From positions 18,876,059 through 18,936,058 of the forward strand of contig NC_049980.1 of NCBI RefSeq assembly GCF_000003815.2: a DNA stretch of 60,000 bases. The letters run 5' to 3'. Positions within the stretch are counted from its first letter, which is position 1, and each line of letters starts with the position of its first letter. Made by a program: the position numbers and the translations under genes. The notes under the pieces were generated by a model. The model was not told the origin of the DNA, did not search any database, and saw only the letters and a list, made by a program, of their open reading frames with translations. The DNA comes from Branchiostoma floridae. Taxonomy: Eukaryota; Chordata; Leptocardii; Amphioxiformes; Branchiostomatidae. Shown here one piece after another: positions 40,201-49,057 of this stretch.

Positions 40201-41983
40201 AAACTTGTTTATAGCATCTTCCATTGTTGTGTAAAAGGCCTCGGCCTTGCCGGCACAGGTAGGAGATGTGTACACTTCATCCCAGGATTGAGAACATATC
40301 CATTGGCCAAAGACTCGGCGGTCGGAGTCGCGGATAGGTCTCACTGTCTTGCACTTGGTAAAGTTCTCTTTCCTTGTTATCTGCGGTTCCCACAAAACCG
40401 TGCTGTGATCACTCAAACCCAAAGGGCTACATACTTGGGGAATTTTGTAGTGTTTCTCTAGATTGGTGATAATCAGGTCTAACATAGCCTGTCCTCTCGT
40501 TGGTTCTTTGACGACCTGGGATAGGTTGTTTCCGTTGCATCTGTTAGTGAAGCTTGCCTAAATCTTGATGTTTCTGACTTAAATAGATGCTGATCCAGTG
40601 AGTGTTAGTTCAGTGCCCCGAGGTGGACCCTTGTGGCCTTGCACTCAGCAAACCCACTGTCCATCAGGGATGTGTTTGATGATGACAGCACATCAGTGAA
40701 GTTCCTCATTACAAATGGCATTAGGAATCAGTCAAGCAGGCCCTAATTCATCACACATTAACCTAATTAATCCTGACACCGTCCAGATGCTGACACTGTA
40801 ATGACTTGTAACAAACACATAACAACAACAAAGGCCAATGGATATCAATCTTATATACCATTTACATTTGGCATCAGAATCGTCCTGTTTTTTGGAGTGT
40901 GACATTGTCAATATGACTATTTGAATTGCAAGTGGTGAATATTTATTCCATTGCAACAGTATATTACAATGTACAAAGAGCAGAGGCATGTGTTTATAAA
41001 AGCAGCAGCTGACAATAGACAATTTCTTGAAATGCAGCCCATAGCTATTTAAGTAGCTAAGTCATGAAGACATGTAACAATATTATCATACTACATACCA
41101 AGGACAAGTACAGCTGAGTCTCAGAACCATGGACAGGGACTGTCAATGAACGGTTGCCTATTACAATAATGAGTACAATGACTCCCAAGGAAAGCTACAT
41201 ACAGACCATTTTGCGGGTTCAATCAGCACCAAGGTACCATTCAGCACCAAGGACAAGTACAACTGAGTCTCAGTACCATGGACAGGGACTATCCCTGAAA
41301 GGTTCCAATTACAGTATTTAGTGCTTTGAATAATGACTCCCTAGGAAAGCTACATGCATGAAATTTTGTGGTTTTGACTATTGATGTTCAAAAATAGACT
41401 CATATTAAGTAAAGGTGCAAAACATACCAAACACTCCCTCTCTCTTTCAAGAGAAATGTTGTTCCCTGCGACAACAAGAGTCATATTACTTCCTACCTCA
41501 TTTGTATAATTTGTTTGCTTGTCTTGGTGCGTGTCTACAGATGCGAATATTTCATCATGGCAGGATGTAAGGTGGATGTGGTGAACTAGGATACCTGCAG
41601 AATGGAGAGTCTGGTTGCAGTTTGCTCCATATTTACTGTTAGTGATAGAGAATGTCCAACTGGCGACAAAATATTTGGTCTAACTACATTTCTTGTCCTC
41701 TCTTAGGTTCTGGCTCCAAGCCAAGACCAGGATCAAACGCCCAAGTACCGGTCTCTACATGTACACCATAGCCACCAGGTTCTGTCAGGAGATCCACCTG
41801 TATGGCTTCTTCCCATTCACAGTGGATGTCAACGGGCGGCCCGTCAGATATCACTACTACGACAATGGAAAGTACAACTTCTACGACAAAAGAAGACCTC
41901 ATTCCATGCCAGTGGAGTTTCAGGCACTGCGACGGTTACATGATAAGGGTGCTCTCAGGCTGCTGACGGACAAATGTACATAG
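25084..41983 (+). CDS. ST8SIA2/4: Alpha-2,8-sialyltransferase, ST8SIA2/ST8SIA4 (polysialyltransferase) group
   Basis: Six coding exons join in frame: 25084-25214, 26456-26548, 32938-33027, 33201-33389, 35818-36369 and 41707-41983. The product is 443 residues, a type II Golgi membrane enzyme expected to transfer sialic acid from CMP-sialic acid onto sialylated glycans. Seen: a short basic tail and a hydrophobic anchor (about 10-25), a long stem (26-160), sialylmotif L around 226-273, sialylmotif S around 363-385, motif III HYYDN at 401-405, motif VS with H417 and E422, and cysteines C228, C242, C378 and C442. From memory of the family, the segment from W159 to the end resembles vertebrate ST8SIA2 and ST8SIA4 more than ST8SIA1/3/5/6, for example RPSTG followed by [11 protein letters not shown]-glycosylation sequons lie at N86, N130, N133, N160 and N205. 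Vertebrate ST8SIA2 and ST8SIA4 are about 360-375 residues, so the stem here is longer. Whether the product makes polymers or short oligomers cannot be read from sequence. Confidence 0.93.
25424..25657. mobile_element. piggyBac-like MITE with two internal palindromes
   Basis: The ends are CCCTTAAACTGCC and, on the other strand, CCCTTAATATGCC, giving imperfect terminal inverted repeats. Flanks are TTAA (25420-25423) and TTTA (25658-25661), consistent with a slightly decayed TTAA target duplication. The palindrome CCGGATATATCCGG occurs at 25441-25454 and again at 25484-25497. At 234 bp it encodes no transposase. It lies in intron 1 of the sialyltransferase gene, about 210 bp after the anchor exon. 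Confidence 0.72.
26456..26548 (+). CDS. ST8SIA2/4: ST8SIA2/4-like coding exon 2 (stem)
   Basis: This 93-nt exon carries residues 45-74, a Ser/Thr/Pro-rich hydrophilic stem with no cysteine. It is bounded by GAGTCAG|T and GAGCAG|GTAGG, enters and leaves in phase 2, and keeps frame with both neighbours. Stem sequence is poorly conserved in this family, so support comes from splice sites and phase rather than similarity. A slightly different acceptor cannot be excluded. Confidence 0.65.
28440..28680 (+). mobile_element. SINE remnant, plus orientation
   Basis: The segment carries a decayed tRNA-like region ending GGTTGTGGGTTTGTTTCCTG, then GACACGACTTTTCTC and AAACTGCCCCTACCACTC, in the same order as the copies at 6263 and 57309. 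It lies in intron 2 of the sialyltransferase gene. Confidence 0.5.
29858..30119 (+). mobile_element. tRNA-like insertion (short SINE or tRNA retro-insertion)
   Basis: The segment holds a tRNA-like head (29870-29943) and a T- and A-rich tail region. It is bordered by AAAACAGGCA at 29848-29857 and 30120-30129, an exact 10-bp direct repeat that looks like a target duplication. The body does not share the SINE core seen at 57309. It lies in intron 2 of the sialyltransferase gene. Confidence 0.5.
29870..29943 (+). pseudogene. tRNA-like sequence with degenerate acceptor stem
   Basis: TAGCGCAGTGGT fits an A box. The stem GCATT/AATGC encloses a 7-nt loop CTAAACC, and CCCGG TTCGAAT CCGGG is a perfect T arm. 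A T run follows. The acceptor ends do not pair, so this is probably a tRNA-derived element rather than a working tRNA. Loop positions would read anticodon AAA, but no isotype is claimed. Confidence 0.5.
32938..33027 (+). CDS. ST8SIA2/4: ST8SIA2/4-like coding exon 3 (stem)
   Basis: This 90-nt exon encodes residues 76-104, beginning [13 protein letters not shown], with an N-glycosylation sequon at N86. The acceptor TTCTACATAG|T follows a pyrimidine tract and the donor is AAAAG|GTAGG. Both junctions are phase 2. The alternative acceptor ...TCAAAG|T nearby leads to a stop before the donor and was rejected. Confidence 0.7.
33201..33389 (+). CDS. ST8SIA2/4: ST8SIA2/4-like coding exon 4 (stem to start of conserved region)
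   Basis: This 189-nt exon encodes residues 106-167. It has sequons at N130 and N133 and ends in [12 protein letters not shown]. The tryptophan-Asn-x-Ser/Thr-...-LE pattern at its end matches the point where vertebrate ST8SIA2/4 conservation begins. N160 corresponds to Asn74 of human ST8SIA4, a glycan the enzyme itself polysialylates. The junctions are GAAG|G and ATGAG|GTAATG, both phase 2. Confidence 0.88.
33390..35817 (+). other. Sialyltransferase intron 4
   Basis: 2.4 kb containing the possible Penelope-like fragment at 35175-35290. A 145-codon frame at 34355-34792 has no recognisable motif and no consistent splice context. Confidence 0.6.
35175..35290 (-). mobile_element. Possible Penelope-like retroelement 3' fragment
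   Basis: The minus strand reads AAGGAAGATGACAGATGTGC, then ACCAAAACATTGGCACATG, then GAATAAAGAACTTTGTATAA. A 'GAAGATG...CCAAAAC(A/G)TTGG...AATAAA' series is common near the ends of Penelope-like elements in invertebrates. No coding frame remains, so this rests on recognition of a short pattern. Confidence 0.35.
35818..36369 (+). CDS. ST8SIA2/4: ST8SIA2/4-like coding exon 5: sialylmotif L and donor-binding half
   Basis: This 552-nt exon encodes residues 169-351. It contains GDVMHYDID, the sequon NIT at 205, then [19 protein letters not shown] and [12 protein letters not shown], which is sialylmotif L and binds CMP-sialic acid. Its end, [13 protein letters not shown] to HSIRG, matches the start of the polysialyltransferase domain of vertebrate ST8SIA2/4. 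The acceptor is TTCCAG|A and the donor GAGG|GTGAGT, phase 2. The exon is clearly GC-richer than the flanking intron. The frame also stays open for about 110 nt upstream of the acceptor, but that part is intronic. Confidence 0.95.
38113..40557 (-). mobile_element. 5'-truncated non-LTR retrotransposon (LINE), CR1/L2-like group
   Basis: The element lies antisense in the last intron of the sialyltransferase gene. Reading on the minus strand, it begins inside an endonuclease domain, carries a complete reverse transcriptase frame, a short 3' region (38137-38361) and a terminal (ATC)n tract ending at 38113. The sequence before the tract includes AATAAACCATTC. An endonuclease of the APE type plus RT and a short microsatellite tail are typical of the Jockey/CR1/L2 superfamily. 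The exact clade is not assigned. The 5' boundary is placed at the first in-frame stop and could be slightly different. I found no convincing target duplication. Confidence 0.85.
38362..40485 (-). CDS. LINE reverse transcriptase, 707 codons from first Met, N-terminally truncated
   Basis: The frame is open from 40557 to a stop at 38362. Residues 1-30 contain LDLIITNL and GLSDHSTV, the end of an APE endonuclease with its SDH motif. The reverse transcriptase follows: [13 protein letters not shown] at 250-262, [13 protein letters not shown] (motif A aspartates near 379 and 385), [14 protein letters not shown] (motif B near 435), and KYVDDLSM (motif C, Y465-D468). A C-terminal region with [17 protein letters not shown] is usual for this superfamily. 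Motif C is YVDD where most LINEs have YADD or FADD. No frameshift is present, suggesting a recent insertion, but the copy lacks most of the endonuclease and any ORF1, so it is unlikely to be autonomous. Confidence 0.88.
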   Translation of the reverse strand: MLDLIITNLEKHYKIPQVCSPLGLSDHSTVLWEPQITRKENFTKCKTVRPIRDSDRRVFGQWICSQSWDEVYTSPTCAGKAEAFYTTMEDAINKFFPTKQVTMHNNDKPWLKPDIKDMIRRRQKAFSENKTALWKYLRNKVNREVKKARKSFYRDRVQNLKVENPADWYREIKTILNIQQSELSLNIPGQDEADNTFIANHINKKFAEVAQGRPPLDPEQLPAYRPVKSCPPEVNVWDTYNRLRKLKAGKASGPDQLSTRILKEFACEISGPVTDMMNASFKEGYVPQVWKDATVVPLPKSQPPSVDKLRPVSLTSQLAKVTESFVSNWILEDISASLDQQQFGCLKGRSTTLYLVSLIDFLCRESEKAKNICTMVMTDFSKAFDRIDHTLAIQKLLRLGVRGELIPWVCDFLTQRRQRVRYGGQLSDWEVLTCSVPQGTLLGPLIFLVVFDDAMRDALINQWKYVDDLSMAESRHYLEPSSMQNELDGFTDWSRNNHMLLNPDKCQVITFCFMKCPPPPPVLTINGLPLEVVPITLLLGVWLQKDLKWETQVTRMIGKANGRLFFLRKLKHFNLPTQDLVTIFTSFVRPVLEYCAPVWHPGLTCAQSDRLEAVQRRAVRTILGRHFTSYEQARKNLNIPLLSDRRRELCFKFGTYLERHRPSLLPPKGSDYHNRSTRNCDKYRHVKCRTDRLRNSPIPYVVRLLNA
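41098..41390 (+). repeat. Diverged tandem duplication, 149-bp spacing
   Basis: CCAAGGACAAGTACA(G/A)CTGAGTCTCAG begins at 41098 and again at 41247. Both copies run on through CCATGGACAGGGACT and GAAAGCTACAT. The pair lies about 320 bp before the last sialyltransferase exon. Confidence 0.8.
41707..41983 (+). CDS. ST8SIA2/4: ST8SIA2/4-like terminal coding exon: sialylmotifs S, III and VS
   Basis: This exon encodes residues 353-443 and the TAG stop. It starts [15 protein letters not shown], carries sialylmotif S (disulfide partner C378), HYYDN at 401-405, and HSMPVEF at 417-423 with the catalytic-type histidine H417 and E422. It ends [11 protein letters not shown], placing the C-terminal cysteine C442 next to the stop as in ST8SIA4. 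One difference is F387 in YGFFPF, where family members I know have YGFWPF. Confidence 0.95.
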
Positions 41984-42048
41984 TAGTAACAGGTGGCGCC
42001 CTATGTTCTAACATCCCGTCATGTATGTTCCCACACCCCTACATTTCA

Positions 42049-42095
42049 ACACCCCTATGTTAGGGTTGGTAGAGAGTGCTGGAACATAGGGGTGT
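42049..42095 (+). repeat. 13-bp perfect inverted repeat in the probable 3' UTR
   Basis: ACACCCCTATGTT at 42049-42061 pairs with AACATAGGGGTGT at 42083-42095 across a 21-nt loop. It lies 66 nt after the sialyltransferase stop. The related string ACACCCCTACATT occurs just upstream near 42033 and again near 18950. Confidence 0.8.
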
Positions 42096-42507
42096 AACCA
42101 TAGTAACATGCATCCCATTGGGGCCTTCCAGTACATCTCAGAGTTGGCTAATGTGTTATGGTTATCAGTACATGAGGGGGTATCAGATAAGTTTTACTGT
42201 TTTTTAACAGAAGCAAATTAATTGCTTTATTAAGAGAAGCAAGATAATAGCTCAAGATGGAGAATGTCATGTTTTGTTTTGTTTTATAGTAAGGTCATGT
42301 TAATTTGATTATGTGGATCTTTCACAGAATCCCAAAACAGACGATTAGTCAAAAATTATAAAATTAGTTTCTGTTCACTAATGTTTAGGTTGCAATTTGC
42401 AGCAGATATCTGCACATTTTGAAACTGTAGTATTTTTGGAAACGGGCAAAAATTGATCTGCACACAGACGTCATTCATATAAATCCAACCAACATGGCCA
42501 AACCAAG

Positions 42508-42513
42508 AATAAA
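42508..42513 (+). promoter_or_regulatory. Candidate polyadenylation signal for the sialyltransferase gene
   Basis: This is the first AATAAA I found after the stop codon at 41983, about 525 nt downstream and followed by a GT-containing stretch. Similar hexamers are common in AT-rich DNA, so support is weak without transcript data. Confidence 0.3.
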
Positions 42514-43439
42514 AACAGTCACGTGTATAAGGTTCTGAAGATGACATTGCTTCTAATGAGATTCAACTTAATCTACAAAATAATTCAATGATGTCATATA
42601 CGAAATATGTCATATACGGAACTGATAAGTTATTGATGGAAACACCTTATACTACACAAAAGACATGATTTACCAAAATGCTTTAAAACCTACATGTACC
42701 ACTAAAATTGGTCGTGGTAATCATACATTGTTCTCACTGTCATTGTATATTAGTCCTGTTGAAAATGGGCATATGGTGTGAATGTTCAACAGCAAAGACA
42801 AAATTGCAAGTCTACAAATACAAGGCAATTCAAACAAAAAGATAAAACACCAAAATAGACAAACTCTAAAGGCTCTTTAACATATCAATCAGCAGGGTTG
42901 ATGAGAGTTCATTAATTATTCTACTGAGAATGTTATTGCTTACAGCATGGGTGAAATGAAAGAAAGAACTGGTAAATATGTAAGTGGTATTCTGAGCATG
43001 AAAGCAAAAACACTAGTAGGAAGGTAGCAGAATGTAGTTATGTGTGAAAGGAGTTGACAGAAAATAAAAGAACAATTTTGTATGACAGTTGAAAGAACTT
43101 ACAAAAAAATGGCACCAGACTCCCCCTCACAAGTTTTTGTGGTCCAACCCATACAAAAGTAGAAGCTGAAGGTATAAGTAGAAAAGTAATGTTTGATATG
43201 AGAGAACACAAACAGGTGAGGAAGACTGACATAAAATTGAGTGTAATGAACCTGACTTGATACAATATTAGTAAGATTTTCTAAATCCTTCAAGAGTTGT
43301 GATCACTCTAAAGCCAGACTGCCTTTTTTCCCTTTTAAAAGATATATATCCGGAAAAAGATAGGCTAAGTTAGTAATCATTACTCTGTGCTCAAAATATC
43401 ATGACAAAAATAGGCAGAGTTGGTCCTTGTGCTGTTACC

Positions 43440-43660
43440 GGTGTATATTTTATCATACCCAGTACACAGTTCAATATGATGGACAGGTCCAAAATACTGG
43501 AACATCAATGTACCAGTAGTATACCTGAATAGACTATGTCTGAAGCACTCATGTTTGAGATGCAAAGATGAATATTTATGACTTTGAAACAAACAAAAAA
43601 TGTGTGTGGGCATTGAAATCGGTGCCATCTTATTCAAACTCCTCTTCCAACGGTTTAACT
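43440..43660. repeat. Dispersed repeat shared with about 59155-59340
   Basis: AGGTCCAAAATACTGGAACA and ATCAATGTACCAGTAGTATA here correspond to AGGTTCAAAATACAGAAATA and ATCAATGCACCTGTACCATA near 59163-59205, followed in both by ACCTGAAT and later a GATGAA...TTGAA...GCCAT/GCACCAT string. The family is unidentified. Confidence 0.5.
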
Positions 43661-46545
43661 TTTTTTTTAATGAGTGTACAATCAAAAATTCCAAATAAAT
43701 AGTCTGTTCATTGTTCCTGTCCTCACTCAAGATTACTTGTTCAGGTATACATCAATGTATGTACTGGTCCAGACCTGTACCTTAATCTCTGAACCTGATG
43801 AAACAACATATACTAGTATGTTAAGGTACGAACCTGTAGTGACTCTGGATTGTAACAGAGGTAAAATATCTTTTAGGACACCACAAATATTTTGGCGTTG
43901 GTTCAGTTCCCAAGATGTTCTAGATCTGCACAAATCTTTTAACATTCCAGGGTTTCACCTCTCTATGCAGAGTACTTTTACTTTCTCTGTGGGAAAAAGG
44001 AATGTAACATTTTTGTCTACTCATGTTTGATTTAGCAAACAAGTGTCAGCTGGCGTGTTACACTGAAAGGAGGTTATCCCAACTATATAGATACACATAC
44101 ATATATACTATGATGATTTGTATACCAACTTTCAATGACAGATAGCAGCATTCAGCAGTAACAAACAGCAAATGCACAATATTGTTAGATATAAGTATAC
44201 AATATCATGAACTAGCTGTTTGTTATTTGTTCACATGGATGGCAGAAACACTTGTGCTTATATGATCAGAACCTGATTCGATGTGAACTTTTAAATCAAT
44301 TTTTCCAATTGCAGGAGGCAAATTCTTTTGCATGCAAAAATATCTTGATCAGGAAGGATGGCATCCAAATTTGTATATCGTTGGTCTACCCATTCTTTCT
44401 TTATTCATAATATTATGTACTTAATTACTTTTAACTAGTATTGAAATTTCACTACCTGATTGGTAGCATATACATGTATATCATTATGTTACATACACGG
44501 TGTAGGTCTACAAAAGCTTATGATTATATTTGACATCTTTAAGTATTTCAGATCTAGATAGACAACTGCAACTATTTATACAGTTTGGCAGATGTTAATA
44601 GCATAGTTTGAATAAAAAATACAAGATTGACTGTGTGTTTTTTTAATCTTTAAACCACACTTAATCAATTTCTTGATTCTCGTAATTACCCACTTTCTGG
44701 TGTCCTTGGCCTAACTTCCTGTGTCTCACTGTGTGTGTCATGTGGAAACCTGCATTCAAATAACTATAGCTACACAAGCAAACAGACAAACCAGAAACAA
44801 GACCTCCATAAACTCAGATCTAACCAACATGTATGTACAGACGGTGTGTCCTTTGCCTTAGAGCATTTGGAGTAAGCCTTGTGGTATTGTTAGGCACAGG
44901 TAGGGAAGTATGTTAAATCTTCAAACAGATCATGGACTAGAGGAGGCGACTGGCTAAAAAGTGCAAATACAGTGACTGTCATTTAATGTTTAAAACACAG
45001 AGTGAGCTAGAACCTTACACCTGCTTAGAGATGATGCAGTATGTACATTTGTACCTGCTACACCATGGAGGTTACAGGCAAGGCATCACTACCTTCCAAC
45101 TCTATATAGATCTGGAAGGTCGTGCAAACTCCTTTCTAAGTCATGCCCAAGAGGCCACGAATGATGAAAAATGGGCATCGGTGTCCACACAATAATGACT
45201 GACAAGCTATTTAGGTCAGCAAGCAAAACTCACATTACAGCTCACAGCACCATCTGTGTACAAGCCAGCGGAGAGAGCACGGCCTGTGCCATATTGACCT
45301 AGATCTGGAATGGAAGCCAATTATTGAAATGGAAAGGAGTTCTGGTAGGGTACTTCACTCTCCAACACACAATTAGAGACGATGTGTAGGAGAGAACAGA
45401 TGGGGGGAGTAAGAGATGAAGGAGATACGCTTGGTCAGTAAAGGGAACCATCATGTTAATGAGGGGAATATTAAAAGGGGATCCCAGAAAGGCATAGGGA
45501 TCAAAGTAGAGATGATGGGTGGATAACAGGGTTATATGGGGGGAGCCATATTGCAGGTTGACCTATTTGAGATATTGTTTCAGAAAGGTCTTTGATAATT
45601 AACTCCACCAGCCTCCCTGCATTTCCATTACATATAACATTATCAGTTTATGTTTACTATTTCATGAAATTTGGGCAACTGTATGTCTCTCAGCACTCTG
45701 CCATATGCTGAAAGTTTACAGTGGTAAAAAAAAAAGCTAGCAATTTGAAATGACGGCTTCAAGTATATAAAAATTACTTTGTTTCTATTACACTTGGAAA
45801 AAACTACAATATTTGGCAAAAAATCGTGAATCAACATAAACAGTATATAGATCATTTGCAGAAAAATTGGGCAGAGGGCTCTTTCTTATCAAAACAGCTT
45901 GATCACTTGATTCATGGATTTTTCCTCACCAAAACTATGGGTCACATTGAAGACAGAGCTGAGTTACTATTAGTTTCAAGACAAAAATAACTCTCAATGG
46001 GACAGCCAATGTCCACAAGTAGTCATCTAATAATAGGTACCAATGACCTAGATATACTACCCCAGGCTAGCTCCCAACACCAGGGATTGTTTTCAACACT
46101 CTGGGGACTATAGATTTTGGACAGTGGATAATTGTAATCATTGGAAAAGGAAGAATCAAACCGACCAGATGATTACCCGCCTCCCATAACACACACGCTT
46201 TCCATTCCCATCTACCTGGAGGAACATCAAGCATCTTGGCTGATGATGAGCTCTTTGTAACTTATTGACTGGCAGCTGCTATCAATATTAGGAGCATTAG
46301 ATACAAGCAGACCAACTCTACAGCAGTGTTGCAGCACCAATCAATAGCCGTTACCAAGTTATTGTTGTTTCCTTCATTGTGGTAACATTGTTAACCTTTC
46401 CTGATTCTTCAGTCTGCTGATGTATGTATGTCTGGGTGGCATGAATAGCTGCGTGTTTGGCTAGGCGTTGTCTAGCCAGGATTTGATTCCTGGACCAACA
46501 AAATATAGTCATCCTGGCAATCATCAATAAATCACAATTATGCAC

Positions 46546-46756
46546 TACTGTAAATGCATTTAAGTTCGCAGGGATTTAATTTCGCGATAGCGGGAAAATG
46601 GACTTTTCGTGGTGGTTTTAATTTCGCGGTAGCACCATGCACTGTAGTCTCTTACTGTAATGGAAAATGTTCGCGATGGTTTTAAATTAGCGGTGAAGCG
46701 GCCGCTGCGAAAACCGCGAACATTAATCCACCGCAAACATTTCTGCATTTACGGTA
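46546..46756. mobile_element. MITE with long imperfect terminal inverted repeats
   Basis: The left end reads TACTGTAAATGCATTTAAGT and the right end on the opposite strand reads TACCGTAAATGCAGAAATGT. The inner parts (TTTAATTTCGCG, GTTCGCGG) repeat several times in both orientations. At 211 bp it is non-coding and markedly CpG-rich compared with its surroundings. The superfamily is not assigned because no clear target duplication is visible. Confidence 0.7.
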
Positions 46757-48926
46757 TATCATAGTACATGACCAACAAGCTAATGAAATATCTATTGATG
46801 CAAGGATTCTGCAGCAGAGATTGTTATATATCATTATCTCCATGACAAATGGAGGTATAGTTTGGAGATACAGTTTTGGGTGTATGTCTTTCTGTGTGTG
46901 TGTGTCTGTCTGTGTTTCCAGATATTTGTGGTCAGCATAACTTTAAACGTCTGGATGGATTGCCATAATATTTGGTATGTGGGTAGGCGTTGGAAAGATG
47001 AAGGTGTGTGTGCTTGTGTGTGTTTCTGGATATTTCTCAGTATAACTTAAGAACCTCTGGATAGATTTGGTATATGGTTAGGTCTTGGGAAGACAAAGCA
47101 CAGGGTTTATTTCTGGGCCCTCTAGTATGTGGCCTTGGTACTGCAGCAGAATTTCTGGGTTTTGTATCTTTTGTCACATCTTTGGACATGCTATAGACCC
47201 TGATTTGTATGTGGCAGAGAGCTTTTCATGTAAGGAATTTAAAAAAGTGGTGTACATGTAGGTTTGGGCCCCCTAGCAGCTTGTTCAGTTTAAGAAATAC
47301 AGCTTTACTAGAAACATGCATAGGAATAAAAAAGGAACATGTAAAGGTATAAGTTCATTTGTAATCAGTAAATCACTTTGTTCATTTTGCAGACGTCATG
47401 CCATGTTATTGACATTCATTATACAGTACATCATTACAATAAAAAAACTGCTAGTGGTGGTGAAGCAGAAACTTGGGGTAAATTTCTCGCTTAGAAACTT
47501 CATGTTTTCACACCCTCATCTGGCTAAGTTAATTCATTGTAATTTTCCTCAAGACCATTTGTATGTTTACCAATGATACATACACTGTTTACTAAGTCCA
47601 ATTTAATTTCAAACATATGCAATACTCTAGTATTTTGCAATATTCATGGCAGCTTATATCACAGTGCAGGCCAAAACCATATGCAGTGCCAAAGAAAAAA
47701 GTATACTTAAGATAATAAGAAGAACTAATGTTTTCTAAATGCCCTTATGTCCAAACCCATTTCAGCTGTCCTATATTGAAAAAGTACTTTACTTGGTACA
47801 TGTATTGTGTTTTCCCCACCAAACTTATACAGTGTATTTAGATCTAGATAAGGACATCCAACTCTAGCCTAAAGGCCAGTTTAGAATAATGAGTACTCCC
47901 TCTTCAATAGCCATTTGTGCGAAAAACATCTGCCGGCATTACCACGCTATCTTTACTCTCTCTTTTCAATTACACGTTTGGACTTGAGGCCGTCAATGCT
48001 CCAGACATTCCATTTACTCTGCCTGTCCAAATGACCATATATAGATTTTCCCTCCACCTATGTGAAACATCTATTGAAATTCAGCAAGTGTAACAGGCAC
48101 CAATACAAAACTTTGTCAAACAGTGGAGGTCAGGATAATGAGGTTGGTCGAATTGTTACCACAAATGAGCCATATGTTATAGGTCATTGATCGAAGTCAC
48201 GCTGAACCTGTTTATTGACTTATTCAAAAAATTGACTGGCCACCGATTAACCTGTTGATGTAACGAGCTGTTGAGGCAACCTTAATTGAAAAATTGAAAA
48301 TATACTGTATTGTACTGTACATATTTGGATAGTTTGCTTGACTAGTCACCCAAGTTAAATCTACACGTATGTCCTATCTAGAACTTATAGAACAAAATTT
48401 CAGATATCATCTTTTTCTTCTAAATTTGAAGATACTTAATTCTTTACAAATACCTTTTTTGATCTATATAACTTCTATAGTTAAATCACAATGTCCAACA
48501 CTATACATATCATAGATATCCTTGATACTAGCTTCAACTAGTCAATTCATAATGTTTGACACACAAAGTCCTTAATGAGGGACAAAGACAAGAAAGACGG
48601 CTCTTACTGAGAGCTTGCTTCACAGTACAAAATGGAATGGCAACACAGGTTGTTAGATGTATAACATAGACATTCAATTGTATCAAAAGCTACTATTTGA
48701 TGCAGTTGTTAACAGTCAGTGAACTTTCCAAATCATTATTGATTTGTGTACTTCTGGGCAACTTTTTCCCATGCCAAAAAGAATAAATTTTACATTGTAA
48801 GTCATGTGGACATGAATCATAACTTTCTCTCATTCAAATTACCAATTTGTGTAAATGTTAGTTTGACAGATAGTACTAGTACATCATATTTACATCACAT
48901 GTCCCTGCCTTCTATGATGGTCCATA

Positions 48927-49057
48927 TCAGAAGTCGATGAGATGCCCTACAGTAGGGGAGCCCCTGGTGGCAGCCCTGCCTGATGTGGGTGTGTCTGAGA
49001 AGCTGTACTGGTGACTCTCTAACGGAGAAGGCGGCACCAGGATGGTATCATCCACTC
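48927..49057 (-). CDS. HAUS6: HAUS6 terminal exon
   Basis: The acceptor CATGCAG|GA completes a glycine codon from the preceding exon (49595-49645). The exon reads GVDDTILVPPSPLESHQYSF and ends with GSPTVGHLIDF and a TGA stop. This tail has no strong counterpart that I recall in vertebrates; support is splice phase and an open frame. Confidence 0.7.

Larger units (their letters stand above)
41984..48926. other. Region between the two convergent genes
   Basis: Contains the probable sialyltransferase 3' UTR (start of segment), the MITE at 46546-46756 and a dispersed repeat near 43440-43660. The 118-codon frame at 43674-44030 lacks any known motif. The stretches 45240-45560 and 47870-48260 have balanced composition without repeats and could be conserved non-coding DNA. 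No further gene is supported. Confidence 0.55.

Noticed and set aside
38113-40557. Endogenous retrovirus or LTR element
   Set aside because: The RT is preceded by an APE-type endonuclease end, there are no LTRs, protease or integrase, and the element ends in a short repeat tract, so it is a LINE.
43674-44030. 118-codon frame between the two genes
   Set aside because: No domain recognised and no splice partners; the left part overlaps a dispersed repeat.
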